Part shown: positions 25,801-36,238 of the stretch, one piece after another
Numbering within the stretch: position 1 is the stretch's first letter
Layout of the letters: each line of letters opens with the position of its first letter
Source of the DNA: Membranipora membranacea
Lineage: Eukaryota > Bryozoa > Gymnolaemata > Cheilostomatida > Membraniporidae
Reading direction: 5' to 3'
NCBI GenBank assembly: GCA_914767715.1
Contig: OU612072.1
Location: 10,354,001 to 10,418,000 of the forward strand
Length of the DNA: 64,000 bases
Translations under genes and position numbers: made by a program
The notes under the pieces: model-generated
Databases searched by the model: none
What the model saw: the letters and a program-made list of their open reading frames with translations, nothing else
What the model was told of the DNA's origin: nothing

Positions 25801-28800
25801 ATCTGCTATCAATGAATGAGAACTTGTTTGGAACCCTGGTTGCCCTTTATAGAACAGCTTTGCGTGTTATCCTATTTATGAAAGTGAACCAGAGAGATCG
25901 AGGAAAATACCAAAATGCTCCGTTGGTTGTATTGTATCTGTAATCGTATCAGCTGATAGTAATAAATACTTAGTCTGAGACAAAAACCAACTTTTTATTC
26001 TGTACGGAAGTTGTTTGGAAAGAAGCATCATCCATATTACATTTTGGTTTGATGGTGAACTGCTACAATCTGCTGTGTGTTTAGAAGCTAGCTGGAGTCA
26101 AGGTTACTTCATGTATGTCTTATTTGTCTGTGTCTATTTTTAGCTCACACATTCCACTCCAAAACCCACACAGTCTCACTCCCGCCTTCTACACATTGAC
26201 ACCAAACTAGAGAACGAAGTCTCACCAATAGTGTACTCTGAAACCCTCACAAACAATAACAGAAATGCTGCGGTTCTAAGTCCTTCAAGCCAAAACAACA
26301 AAAAGTCTTCCAATTCACATAGTCGTAGCAATGGTGTTACCTCGCCACAAGATAAAGCTGGTTGTAATAGCAATGGTATTTCCAGTGTACAGCTGCAATC
26401 TGACAGTAATAGCAGTATAACACAGGTCACTCCAATCACATCAGGGGTAGATTCTGAGTCTACTGTGACCATTGGTGAGTATAAGGGGAATTATTAATCA
26501 TCATGAAGGTTTTTTTATTTCATTAATTAGAATGACAAGAGTTAATCTCATCAACTGATGGAAATCTACCCCTGTTAACTATGCATCCAACTGGATTCTT
26601 GAATCGTTGAATGTAAAGTAGTTGCCACTTATCGTTCCTGCACAGCGAGGGAAACCTTGACAAATATACATGTCATGTTATATAACATGTAACAAGTTAT
26701 TGTAATATAAATGTAAATGGCTCTTGTTGTACTTGATTGATTTGGTTGATAGAGAAAAATAAATGTTTTTTTTTTGTATCCTGTAGGTGGTAGTGAATCA
26801 ACACCTCTAAATGCCAAAAGTCCTGAACCTGAGTCTAAACCAATCAGTGTGCTCTCAGATGATTTCCCATCTAGTCGAAGTGAGAAATCTAACAAAGAGG
26901 AGAAAACTCTCTCTTCCATCACCAAGAATTCCAGAGCATCTCCACTGCAGAACAAACAGTCACTACAAAAAATGCTCAAGAGTCTTGCCAGCAAGGTAAG
27001 AATAAGCGATGCTCACCTCTAAGATAATTTCTGAAACCATCTCTAAAAATTTGAAACTGTTGTTTTAGTCTGGATTTCCCTGTTTATGACAAAACAGAGG
27101 GTGGGCTGCCCCTAAAGAGGGACGCAAGTTTTAGTCTGGATTGCAGATGGAACATGCCAATCTGGAATTTAATAAAGATGTCAGCTTGCAGTTTGGTATT
27201 ATTTTTTATGTGATATCAAAAACTATCCAAAAACCTTTCATTCTTGGACTGCATCCTGCATTTGCTTGTCTTGATATCTTGACTAAACCCATAGCTCTCT
27301 GATCATTGGCTTTTATATATTGATTGATAGTATGCTTGTGTTACCATTTTAGCTTAAACCACAGGTATAAGCGACTGTGACTTAACTACTTCGATTTATC
27401 TTCCCATGATCACTGTGTTTATTAGCTTTGGTACCCAAATTGTTTTGATTTGGGTGGGCAGTAGTGGTTTTCACTATAACCCTCCCTAGGGGCACTGAAG
27501 CTAAGTTTTTACTAGATAATTAGTTCCTGCAGACTGTGCTATCCCATAATGCTTAACTTACATGCATATATTCATACATGCCTATGTGCCTACATTCATA
27601 CGTGCATATGTGCATACATACATACATGCATACATGCATAAATGCAGTAATTTGATACTGTGGTACACCAAATTTCAATCTTGGTGTACCATCTTCACCT
27701 TATCTATGTTGCATATTGAATATTGTATTGATTATGAAAGTAGAAATAGAAACTTTGCCTTTTTCGTGTTGTCAATATTGTTCCTCCAATAGGGAAAATC
27801 TATCAATTTGGATATAGCTGAATAAATAGCGCATGGAAATAAGGAAGTAACCTGTTGTCATAGGTTTTTGTCTTTTTTTGGTAGTTAAAACGTTTGCAAG
27901 GCAGTGGGATTCTATCACTCTAGCATGTACTTAATTGTTTCAAACATAGTAAAAATGATATCCAACGTTGCAACTCTATATGGTACCCTATGTGTTAGCT
28001 CCGATCGGCTGGTGGGTTGGAAAGAGCCAATGCCAGGTAAGATGGCATTTTCCTGAGAGTACCTATTGATTATTTTATAGTGAATGTGAAAGTAATTTAG
28101 TTTCCCTTTCACTATATCTCAATAAGTTCTTTCTGTGACCTGATATTGGCTCTCTTTCCCACCCAGCAGCCAATCAGATCAGAGACAAGACATTGGCCAC
28201 TCTTTATTCAACTAAAGATATCCGGCCAATGATAATGATGAGATATTTGAGACTTGACAGGATTCATTTGAATGATACTGTATTTCAATCCATATTACTC
28301 TTTGTAGGATAAGCAGCCATCGCCATCTCGAAATTCCAAATCTACAGACAAGGAAGAAGCGCCCTCTGCTGGGACTGCAGTAGACCCAATAGAGACAACT
28401 CCAAGTAGGACATCATCAGCGTCTCACAGCAAACGTAGAGAGAAATCCTCGTCATCATCCAGCACTGATAAACAGAGACATAAAAGGTCATCATCTGGTT
28501 AGTAGTTATAGTGTGACATCGTTGTCTTTGATTTGTTGACTGATTGATTATTTTTGATTTATTATAATTAATCGAATATATTTAACCTCAAATGAATGTA
28601 CCTGTTTATCAGTATGAAGCTGGTCATTGCTATACAGCACTTAAAATGTTACTATGCTTTAACTTATCCGAACTGTCTTACCTAGAATTAAAAATTCGGA
28701 TGCACCCCGAACACCTACTTTTTTGTCAGATCGTTGAGATTATTAGTTAGCTCTGTCTCAGGATGCATTCAAGAGCCAATGACTTATGTTTCTCCGATAG

Positions 28801-30572
28801 GACTTGTTGAAATTTGATGATTTCAACTTTTTCTTTCAAATTTCCCATGTGAATCTTTTGAACTTTTAGAAAAATCTTCATCAGTCAAGACAGCAGTAGT
28901 AACACCACGTACCTCCACCCAGCCTCCACTGCCTACAGGTCTGATGGAGGTAGATGATCAGAGATTGAAGCTAACCCCAAGATCATTCAGAGCTATTTAC
29001 GACTACCTCCCAGCTACTATGTCTCCTAACAAGGAATCAGCCAATGAGGAGCTGACTTTTCACGCCGGTGATATTATCAATGTGTACGGAGATAAGGATC
29101 GCGATGAGTTCTACCTTGGACAGGTATGTTGCTGAATTCGTATTTGGTTGTTATTCAGAGTACTTTAGAGAACACATTATAACTTATGTACTGTATCAAT
29201 GTACCAGATACCCGAATATTGTATACCTTGCATTATCAACCTTTGTGCATCTCCTTAGTGTAAACATGATATTTTGTGCTCTCAGGAGTTTTTATCAGTA
29301 ATGAAGTTGAAACATAACATAAAATGACATTAATTTTTATCAAAAGGCAAGGTTAGCTGCATACCTACAGGCTTAAAACATTAATTGGTCAGGCGAACGG
29401 GCTAATGCAGAGCTTACCCAAGTAAAACTGGACATAAAAAAAATTGAGACCGATGTATGTGGTCCTTCTGAAGTCTTAAGATGTTTTTTTTAGTATAAGA
29501 AAAAGGAAGGTATGCCTTCCATGTTTTAAACAATTTTTGCTACTCATATTTCCTCTATTTATGTTATCATCTTTTGATTTCAGATCGGTGATCGATATGG
29601 TCATGTACCGAGTAACATGGTAGAAGAGTTTACTTTTGAGCAAGAGGACCTAGCTGGTAATGAGAAAAGAGTGAGGGCCCTGTATGACTACGACCCATCC
29701 AAACTATCACCTAATGAAGATCCTGATAACGAGCTTAAGTTCAAGGCTGGGGATGTTATTATTGTATCAGGTAAGGTTCTCTATAGCATTGTTGGCTAGA
29801 TTGAAGTTGTCACCCTTCATACAGTGGGAGTTGTTGACACTGTTATCAAACCCCTCCTTCTTCTTAGAAGATGCCTAACTCTTTCTTGCAAGAATTTGGC
29901 CACCTAGGAGAGGTTTACACCCGAGGGTGCTGGGGGCTGGAACAATCAACAATGAAAGATCCCCCAGTGGGACTCGAACCCACAACTCCTGCGGCACTAA
30001 TCGCCTGGCAATGAATAGCAAGCGCTAACCGATTGCGCCATCTCACCATCCCCAAAAAAGAATGGGTCGATGGCGCTAATTAGATAGCCCGCTATTCACT
30101 ACTCGGAGTTGTTTTCTCTCCTCTCACAGCACATTCCAATCCACCATTGCCACCCTATGAAACACAGCGTACGTGTTAGGGTTATTGGCCTTACATGGCC
30201 CATTGCTGGGATCTCTTGTAGTAGGTTTAGCTGTCTTTCCAGCTTGTCAGCATGTCTTCACTTGATTGGAGTTTTCCAGTTGATGCATGCATGATGTATG
30301 CTTTACTTTGGACTGAGCTGTTGTGATGTAATTAGTCACTGGCACTCACATGCAAGATCCCCAAAGACATTTTGTAAGACCCCATCCCTCCTTCCCCTCC
30401 AACTTTCTATGTTGGATTGCATTGTAACTTGATGATTCGTCATTTTCCAGGAGAGATTGATACAGATGGATTTTACAAGGGCTACATAGCAGGTAAAAGT
30501 GTGAAACATGGACTAGTACCAAGTAACTACCTGCAAGAGATCGCTTCCAATTCTCAGGCTACTACACCTTAA
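4809..30572 (+). CDS. RIMBP: RIM-binding protein (RIMBP/TSPOAP1 family), 25 exons
   Basis: Scaffold of the RIM-binding protein family; in animals with synapses these link RIM and voltage-gated calcium channels at release sites. My exon model is 4809-4991, 6748-6910, 9042-9196, 9875-9983, 10452-10524, 15260-15392, 15872-16033, 16381-16552, 16945-17109, 17994-18110, 18444-18646, 19358-19511, 20236-20354, 20724-22419, 22762-22908, 23322-23509, 24174-24362, 24861-24887, 25284-25469, 26144-26474, 26787-26995, 28308-28497, 28870-29123, 29584-29770, 30451-30572. All junctions are GT-AG and keep phase, giving 5634 nt (1877 aa). Residues about 1-1035 are mostly charged coiled coil; SH3-1 about 1042-1130; FN3-1 about 1175-1255; FN3-2 about 1266-1345; Ser-rich linker to about 1690; SH3-2 about 1727-1791; SH3-3 about 1803-1867. 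The SH3-2 and SH3-3 motifs (YDYLPATMSPN, YDYDPSKLSPN, DGFYKG, GLVPSN) and the FN3 start SLTLERQ..NGILVGWDSPEG are diagnostic. The start ATG lies in a good Kozak context (gccATGg). A third FN3 is not visible. Individual exon ends could be off by alternative splice sites. Confidence 0.9.
7829..8039. repeat. MITE (family C) in RIMBP intron 2
   Basis: Terminal inverted repeats: left cagaccgtagtttaga...ggcaggggaggca, right (reverse) cagggccgtagttctgaggg...ggcagggaggca. The internal sequence has no coding potential. A related end is at 31514-31557. The CAGGG start resembles hAT-type termini, but no exact 8 bp target duplication was seen. Confidence 0.65.
9224..9317. repeat. 50 bp tandem duplication at the start of RIMBP intron 3
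   Basis: The unit starting ggagttgcctttcttgatgg is repeated from 9274 (ggagttccctttcttgatgg), with the shared tail ggcagtgccaccttcactgtg. Two nearly identical copies, 28 bp after the exon 3 donor. Confidence 0.85.
10033..10226. repeat. MITE-like element (family B) with inverted ends in RIMBP intron 4
   Basis: The left end ggtctttcaattgaaaac and right end tttaattgaaagacaccctg are inverted copies, with an internal block ctgagtgagcgatctcggag. Related sequences lie at 1-206 and near 53876-53995. About 190 bp long, with no coding capacity. Confidence 0.65.
11188..11193 (-). terminator. Poly(A) signal AATAAA of the nested caspase gene
   Basis: AATAAA on the minus strand lies eight bases downstream of the TGA (11201-11203), giving the nested gene a very short 3' UTR that ends well inside the RIMBP intron. 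Confidence 0.5.
11201..13700 (-). CDS. Ankyrin-caspase-like cysteine protease nested in RIMBP intron 5
   Basis: A three-exon minus-strand gene: exon 1 13700-12222 (493 codons), exon 2 11875-11782, exon 3 11409-11201 with TGA; 593 aa. All junctions are GT-AG and in phase. Residues about 102-130 (DGLTALHIA) and 183-212 (GDENMTCLHSAIQ) are ankyrin-like repeats, and 215-375 is helical with no domain I recognise. A caspase-like catalytic domain covers about 388-593. It has SILTVCIMSHGFKG with catalytic His460, then VVIIQACQG with catalytic Cys500 (QACQG in place of the usual QACRG), and a p10-like part with LLMASLAGELAWRG, where the substrate-pocket Trp-Arg is kept, then LFTGAIAETF. Caspases are Asp-specific cysteine proteases of cell death and inflammation. 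The prodomain here would be ankyrin-like rather than CARD or DED. The first ATG follows a TATA-like element, and AATAAA follows the stop. Function as a true caspase is inferred. Confidence 0.82.
13765..13772 (-). promoter_or_regulatory. TATA-like element of the nested caspase gene
   Basis: On the minus strand the sequence reads ATATAAAG, about 65 nt upstream of the caspase-like start ATG at 13700. That leaves room for a transcription start near 13735 and a short leader. It is a sequence match only. Confidence 0.4.
14040..14757. repeat. Foldback MITE, about 330 bp arms, in RIMBP intron 5
   Basis: A long inverted repeat: 14041 onward (attatcacagagtaaggata...gcctgcgg...) is complementary to 14680-14757 (...gcactataacgatcatt...tatccttactctgtgatat). 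The arms meet at 14339-14367 and 14430-14456 around a 60 nt loop. It lies just upstream of the nested caspase gene. Short open frames in each arm are mirror images, not genes. Confidence 0.88.
15160..15183. repeat. (TA)n microsatellite
   Basis: An alternating AT run just before the acceptor of RIMBP exon 6. Confidence 0.85.
17862..17926. repeat. Hairpin in RIMBP intron 9
   Basis: agccttgtcacgcgg pairs with acacgtgacaaggct across T-rich and A-rich internal sequence (ttgttttgaggaaaacaa). It lies about 70 nt upstream of exon 10. Confidence 0.65.
20724..22419 (+). other. RIMBP: RIMBP exon 14: coiled coil, SH3-1 and start of FN3-1
   Basis: The largest exon, 1696 nt, opens after a CAG acceptor and ends at GAAG|gtttgt in phase 1. 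About 400 residues of uninterrupted coiled coil are followed by an SH3 domain beginning YVVRHAYDPSLL and ending GRAGLIPSNVLEPL. The SH3 RT loop carries a Ser-rich insertion of roughly 30 residues (around DSSDSPLSSPHKSADRSG) before GDYVFVSGELTEEGFYEGHL. The exon closes with the first strand of FN3-1 (SLTLERQFANGILVGWDSPEG), continued in exon 15. Confidence 0.9.
22762..24362 (+). other. RIMBP: RIMBP exons 15-17: two fibronectin type III domains
   Basis: Exon 15 (22762-22908) completes FN3-1, including LYKIYIDDKLKVSISG, KALVEGVKAMIPHRVCVSA and a following Ile-Gly at the donor. Exons 16 (23322-23509) and 17 (24174-24362) encode FN3-2, with PPSDLSVSAVNSETASITF, HHVVWVNEEK and NQTEYQITVTSAGA. The HHVVWVNEE stretch matches the characteristic second FN3 of RIM-binding proteins. 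Both internal junctions are in phase. The exons downstream do not show a third FN3 fold. Confidence 0.88.
24621..24780. repeat. Foldback MITE in RIMBP intron 17
   Basis: Arms 24621-24693 (ttatcatcactatagtttaa...) and 24709-24780 (...gcttaaactatcatcactat) are imperfect complements, centred on ttgttgttgttt near 24700. Confidence 0.8.
27562..27645. repeat. Degenerate (catacatg)n microsatellite in RIMBP intron 21
   Basis: Repeated catacatg/catatgtg words. The apparent His/Tyr/Ala-rich open frame here is the translation of this repeat. Confidence 0.7.
27940..28225. repeat. Foldback repeat in RIMBP intron 21
   Basis: ctccgatcggctggtgggtt...aaagagccaatgccagg (27999-28037) is complementary to cctgatattggctctctttc ccacccagcag (28139-28170), with an inner hairpin (tatagtgaatgtgaaag / ctttcactatatctc). 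Confidence 0.65.
28870..30572 (+). other. RIMBP: RIMBP exons 23-25: C-terminal SH3-2 and SH3-3
   Basis: Exon 23 (28870-29123) and the first part of exon 24 (29584-29770) encode SH3-2: FRAIYDYLPATMSPN, ELTFHAGDIINVYGDKD, DEFYLGQ and RYGHVPSNMVEEF. Exon 24 then starts SH3-3: RVRALYDYDPSKLSPN and ELKFKAGDVIIVSG. Exon 25 (30451-30572) completes it with DTDGFYKGY and HGLVPSNYLQEI and ends at TAA (30570-30572). In this family the pair binds PxxP-like sites in RIM and Cav channels; the conserved ALYDY, Trp-replacing Phe/Tyr and PSN residues are present. Confidence 0.92.
29890..30056 (-). repeat. tRNA-derived SINE in RIMBP intron 24
   Basis: Read on the minus strand, about 95 nt carry an A-box-like segment (gatggcgcaatcggttagcg) and a B-box (gtgggttcgagtcccac). 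The acceptor ends do not pair and the middle is too long for a tRNA, so this is a SINE head rather than a tRNA gene. Unrelated tail sequence follows to about 29890. Confidence 0.7.
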
Positions 30573-30807
30573 ACCCGAAGCAGATATTTAGCACATATCC
30601 TTTCTCATACTGAAAGTTGGATTTAAGATTTGATATTTGCCATGTGACATGTTATATATGGGGTCTATAAAGCCGCAACAGTTATTTATGCACCGGTTTC
30701 AAGTTGTCATTAGGTTTGATGTGAGGCATATTCATTAAACAATATTTATGTTTGGTTTTTTTCTAATGGATCTGCTTTTTTTTGTGTTCAAAGTGATAAT
30801 CAATGAT

Positions 30808-30813
30808 TAATAA
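30808..30813 (+). terminator. Poly(A) signal AATAAA of the RIMBP gene
   Basis: The first canonical AATAAA on the plus strand downstream of the RIMBP stop, 236 nt after it, followed by T-rich sequence. This is a prediction from the hexamer only. Confidence 0.45.
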
Positions 30814-31513
30814 ACATTATTGTATGGAGTTTGATATTGCAGCTGTGCAAATTATTTTCTATAAACTAATCTAATATATACTAATTATAAGTTTATGACA
30901 TCTGCCGCACACAGAAATTCAAATTTCTTCCTCTTACTGATGCACTTTTTTTCTTGACCAAACCTCTTTTTTCTAGACTTCTATTTTGTGTGTAATTTTT
31001 TTAATGTATCCAAAGAGCACGCTACCAAGCCATCTAACTGCCATTTTGTATGACCCATATTTGCATGTTATGTGTTTCAATTTCACTACATAATCGTTTT
31101 TTTCTCCCCAACTAGTGGTTGCCCTTTTTGACAGTTCTACTTTTGTACATAGAAGTATTTAGTTTTACATCCCAGAATGAGCAGTAGAGAGACATACAAT
31201 CGTTTTGTGTAGACTCACTTGGAAACTATATGATGCGTTCTTTTTTTATTTATAGATATTATGAAATAGAGAATTTATAAAAGTTGCTCTATCTTGCATA
31301 TTGAATTTACAGTATTCTCAATTGAATTTAAATCTCTTGACTACCTAATTCGAGCTTGAAGCTTCGAAAGAAAAACAGAAAATTTTTTACAAACTATCTC
31401 AAATTTAAAAGGACATCTCAATATGTAGGAGCTGGGACCCTATCAGTTTTGCTTTCTGTTAGATTATTTGTTTTTCACAACATGCATGCATTGGCATGCA
31501 CACATTGGTATCA

Positions 31514-31557
31514 GGGCCATAGTTCTAGGAGAGGCACTGCCTCCCCTAGAACGCAAA
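31514..31557. repeat. MITE (family C) terminus downstream of RIMBP
   Basis: cagggccatagttctaggag followed by aggcactgcctcccctagaac is a short palindromic copy of the family C ends seen at 7829-8039. Confidence 0.5.
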
Positions 31558-32535
31558 AAAAAGCGGCCTCGAATAAGCTCAATATTGAGATATCCGTTAG
31601 ATTTGGAGACTTGAGCTTTGCACCAGTCCCTATAGCGGGAGCTTACAACACCTAACCTGATGTTTGTCTGGTCCTGGGCATATGACAAAAAACAGGCAGC
31701 AAACTAGCCTGGGGCTAACACCACAGTGCGGACCTCGTTTGTAATCTGGGTTGTGCTGGAAATTCCTTGAGTGGTGTTATCTTCTCATGCATCAGTACTT
31801 TGCAAATTGGAATGACCAATGTGCTGTTGCTCTGGCTTTGTTTTGTTGGTCAGGTGGCCTACAACACTCCCCACACAACCTAATATAAAAATAGGCCTTA
31901 ATTATGGCCTTATTCCCAGGGTAACAGTCATCTGAAGATAGGAATGTTATTTTGAAAATCTTGCAAACCAACAAACCAATTATTATCGACCAAGCATCTG
32001 TCACTGCCACTCACTTATCAACGATCATTAGGATTTATTTGTTTTGTAACTCAAAATGTCAACAAAGCATGATTAATATTTCAGTGTCAGTGCAATGCTG
32101 GTCTCTCATTGGATGCAATTTATTTACACTTTTCATTATTAAATCCAGATAAGAAAATCTTTTGGCAAGGTTAAGCCAAGCTTTTGATGAACAGGGAAGT
32201 AAGAACCTAAATTATTCAGACTGATGAGCGAACAGTCAAAAATCTTGGACAACCAGTCAGGTAAGAACCTTATTCTGTGTAATTCATTTGTCTTGAATCA
32301 ACACATTTGGATTTTTTCACAGGCAGGCAAATTCTTAGGTCAGTGAAAAATGCACTGGACAGGTTTCACATTTGAATCATAGTACCTTTTTTTTGCGAAG
32401 CGAACATGTACAATTTTGGTGGTAATAAGGTCGACGAATGATTTGCATAGTAAGGGTAATCATATAGTTTGAGTTGTTACTAGTTGCTTGCATGTTTGTT
32501 GTTCTATGTTATACAGGAGTACACTGTGTACCACC

Positions 32536-35500
32536 ATGGCTGGTCACATGTCGCACAAATACAATAACAGTGCTTACTCGAAGACAATAGATGACAATGA
32601 TGAGCAATCCAACAGAGGGGAGGGTTTAGAAGGTGTTTATGAGTCTGTATCAGATAAACAGGAAACAGATGGATCTGATCATGCGTATGCCGTGCCTAGT
32701 AGGCGGAGACAAGGTAAGTTTGTACGATATGAAGATTCAAGAGTGATATAATAAGTTCCTGAGATCCTGTGATTTAAAAGTTATTTCCAATTCTAGGCTG
32801 TCATTCCCTTATGTTCATCAATTATGGTCGGTGCTGTGGGACGATCGGTTGTATCACATCAATTTTAACAGCAGACTTGATGCATATTTGTCTGTAAAGT
32901 AAGATAATGTTGGGTACAGACATAGTCAATTTTCAATGTCAATGGATGAAAATCGCAAAACTTCCAGTGGATTTGGAGTTGGAGTTGGAAGAGCTGATAT
33001 CAGGGAACATATTTCTGGTTTTTCGGATGTTTCCTTCTCACTTTTATTCAGATAAGGAATGGCATGATGTTCTTCACACTGGCAGCCGTGCAAAGACCTC
33101 ACAGTTAGATGACCACATTGAGAAACCGAACTCTACTGCTGCTTGTTCTGGAAAGTCTCATTTTCTAACTGGAGCCCTGATAATTCTTGTTATTGGTCTG
33201 ACAGCAGTAGTTGGCTACCTAATGAACGAGCAGGTTAACTTGACATCCAAAATTGAAAATCATTTTAAGGAGACTTCTGAAACCTTACGTTCATATCAAG
33301 GTATTTATCTTTGTTTTGTTTGGCCATTATTCTTCACCAAGATTTTTGAACAGGAGCAATCATACCTACCCATTCTTAAAGTAGGATTCAACCCTGGCAC
33401 CACTAAATATGAATCATCTTGCAATCTGTCTTTAAAAGTAGGCAACATACTCAACAATAAGAATCCAAATTATAACCGGCTCATTGAACGTTGTCAACAT
33501 ACTGTGTTTACAAATAGTATCAAACATGTTCTCAATAGGTTTTAAAGAGGATATAGAGGCTGTTGTTGCTGCAGTTGCATTACTCAACCAGACTACACAA
33601 GACTCAGTCACACGGCTAAATCAAACTATCGACATTGAAGGTGAATTACAAATGTCAGTTGATTCTTGGAAGATTTGTAAATGTAACTAATTTTTGACTT
33701 GCTGATTTTGCAAGCACTGAAAGCAATAGAGCTTTACAACTGGTACCACTAGATATTCTCTATAATATTGGAACCGAACTGCTGTATGATTTTTACAGCA
33801 AACTTGCAGGATTTGACAGACAAACACAATACATCACTTTCACTAGTAGAACAAAACTGTGACAGTAAACTCTCCATCTCTCAGCAAAGTACAGCATCAG
33901 AAATAAATTTTGTGAATCAGTCTGTTTCTGCACTTGAGCAAACTGTGAGGGCATCATTGACTACACTAACACAGTCACTCTCTTCAAAGACCTCAAGATT
34001 GAACCAGGCAATCAGTGCAGGTGAGCTGAGTTTATAGATGTTATGAATTTTCAATCACAACTTTATTTCCGCTAACTTTGCAACTAACGACTTTAATTAT
34101 TTAACCCGCACCTACATACAATATGAGTTTTATTATTTCAGTTAATTACAATCCTGACAACGTTAGCCTACAAATATTTGAAAAATTAAAATAATCTTAT
34201 AAAGTTCGGATAGCTTGAATGTTAACAGCCTCATATCACAAACCGCGGAGTTAGATCCAGCCTCCATTCTTGAATGGGTTACAATCAAATGCAGAGGAAC
34301 AGAAAATATGTGTTTTAAATTATTCGTTCAACCAGATATGTATTCCTTGCGATTGTATGCCCTCAGCTCTATAAAGCTTCAGTTATTGAATTGATTGCTG
34401 ATACGAAAATTCAACTGTTTTAGGATTCAGTCCCACGCTCAGACAGTGAGATTGAGCAACTTGAACTCTTCAATATTGGCAAAGTTTGGTAGTTTCTGTT
34501 TCCAATCTTCAGTATTCAGACAGGCCAAAACTTTCATTTCTTAATTAAACTATAATTCATGTTCTGTGCCTTTGTAGCTGACTCTGCTGTAGCTGGTTTA
34601 GATCAAAGGTTATCCATATTGGAACATTTAATTCCAAGACGAAACTGTGAGTCAAATGATCTTATTCCCTGTTTTCCCTGCATTTGAGTGTCATGAAACA
34701 TGCTTGCTCATAAGTTAGGGGTTCATATCACAGAGAAACTGAATTGAAGTGTTTTGTTTTAGGACAATATACCATTTCCCTTTTGAGCTACAAGTCTGTA
34801 GATTTTTTTGGTAGAACGGAGATCAGCTAAGTTTGACGGATCCAATGACCATGAGCTTACATAGTCCTGCGATCAGTTATCAGCTATCAGCTAGCATGAA
34901 TGTGATGCCTTTGCTTTACAAAATAAGCCCAAAACTAGGCTAAAGGAATATTTGATAGACACAGGTCTATCTTAGCCTATGTCCTTTCACTAGTACTTAC
35001 TAGTAAATGTGCTTTTACTTGTAAGACAATAGCTAGTTAGATTTTTGTAAGCCAGATCATGCACAGTATCATTTTTTTGTGTGGTTAATTTCTTTTGGAT
35101 TGGCTGTTGAAAATCAATTGCTCCAGCTACAGAATTGAGGCATGTTTTTCTAAGAAATAAGGATTATGGTTGTGCTGAGTGTGAAGATCCTTTTGTTATT
35201 TCATTTAAAGTCATTGATCAAACCTTAAATAACCAGACTGTTTTAAAGTATGTCAATCTTGACCTCGCTAAACCTTTCTCCGCTCTGGCCTGTTTAGGTA
35301 TGGGGTGCAGGTAAATACCCTAGCTTATAAAAAATTCTCCATCTCATCCTGTCCTTCTCTCAACTCTCATCTCATAAACTCTTCTGATGTCATCATCACT
35401 TTGTCTCCGGCACTCATTTTTCAATTATTTGTAAAATGAGGCACCTTTCTATCATCATAGTTCTCTTTAAAGTGTATGGGCATAGGACTTATACAGCAAT

Positions 35501-36238
35501 GCCATCTCAGTATATGTATTGCGATCTCGCAACAGCCAATTATTGCGTTAACAAATAAGTATTGCTCACCATCAACAAACCAATATTTTAACTGATTATA
35601 TTTTCTGAACACACAGGTAATAGATGTACCAGCTCATCTCCATGTCCGATATCACAGCTCCATCTAGAGAGTTGCTCATCAGGCTATATTACAACTGACA
35701 ATTACCCAAATAGCTATGCACGCAACATCGATAAAAAGTGGGCCCTGACTAGCCAAGGATACACTTATCTTGCTCTCACCCTTCTTGACTTTGAGGTAGG
35801 CAATATTTTCCTAATTTCAATGAGTCAATTTCTCATTCACATAACTGGGCCAACGGATTTTATTTCAATTGGCAGTAAATCTTACATTTTTAATTTCTAC
35901 AATGATATAAGCTTCCACAATACTTAACCATCTGACCAGTAACCATTATAGTGTGTCAACATCAAGTTTAACCTCAATCTTTTAAGTTAAATTAAAATGT
36001 CATCATCAAAAACAACTGAGCAATCAATGATTTATTTGTTATTTTGCAGCTTGAAGAGTGTATTGGATGTAACTGTGACTACCTGCAGGTAGATCAACAT
36101 ACAAAGCAATGTGGGACAAAACCAGCATACACTGGTTTACACTACAATGTCGTTAACTCTCATGAAGTCATCATGCACTTTCATTCAGATGGTAGTAACA
36201 CTTATAAAGGATTTAAGATGCGTTTTAGATTTAGCTGA
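32536..36238 (+). CDS. Type II membrane protein with stalk and CUB domain
   Basis: A seven-exon model: 32536-32713, 33052-33300, 33539-33640, 33799-34020, 34578-34646, 35617-35795, 36050-36238; 1188 nt, 395 aa, all junctions GT-AG and in phase. The N-terminus (about 90 residues) is charged and without a signal peptide, with a tyrosine-containing cytoplasmic-like stretch (GVYESVSD). One transmembrane segment follows near residues 103-123 (FLTGALIILVIGLTAVVGYLM region), so a type II topology is expected. The stalk has repeated LNQT/LEQT motifs (ALLNQTTQ, RLNQTIDI, SALEQTVR), consistent with a coiled, N-glycosylated rod. The C-terminal CUB domain (exons 6-7) shows CSSGYITTDNYPNSY, KKWAL, LLDFE, CDYLQV, CGTK and YKGFKMRF. 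CUB domains usually bind proteins or glycans. The substrate is unknown. Exons 5-7 have a paralogue at 57.5-59.5 kb. Confidence 0.82.

Larger units (their letters stand above)
24861..28497 (+). other. RIMBP: RIMBP exons 18-22: low-complexity linker, with a 27 nt microexon
   Basis: Exon 18 (24861-24887) is a microexon of nine codons, DGGTKPKEK, bounded by tctgcag and gtaaaat. Exons 19-22 encode Ser, Thr, Asn and Pro-rich sequence, including a Ser-rich basic tract (SHSKRREKSSSSSSTDKQRH) in exon 22. No folded domain is recognisable. Both the microexon and exon 22 lie between the FN3 block and the C-terminal SH3 pair, the usual site of alternative splicing in scaffold linkers, though no transcript evidence is available here. 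Confidence 0.75.
30573..32535. other. RIMBP 3' UTR and intergenic stretch
   Basis: After the stop come a predicted poly(A) signal at 30808, T-rich sequence, and a family C MITE end at 31514. No coding exon was supported. Short open frames near 31356-31688 on both strands overlap the MITE and have no domain. Confidence 0.55.

Noticed and set aside
26176-26994. Minus-strand Leu-rich frames
   Set aside because: Antisense of RIMBP exons 20 and 21, which have strong splice and phase support.
29959-30053. Possible tRNA gene on the minus strand
   Set aside because: A- and B-boxes are present, but acceptor ends do not pair and the central part is too long. Treated as a SINE head.
31356-31688. Short frames on both strands downstream of RIMBP
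   Set aside because: They overlap a MITE end and show no domain or splice context.
32907-33051. N-terminal extension of the CUB gene exon 2 open frame
   Set aside because: A strong acceptor (cttttattcag) at 33051 restores phase with exon 1; upstream codons are intron.
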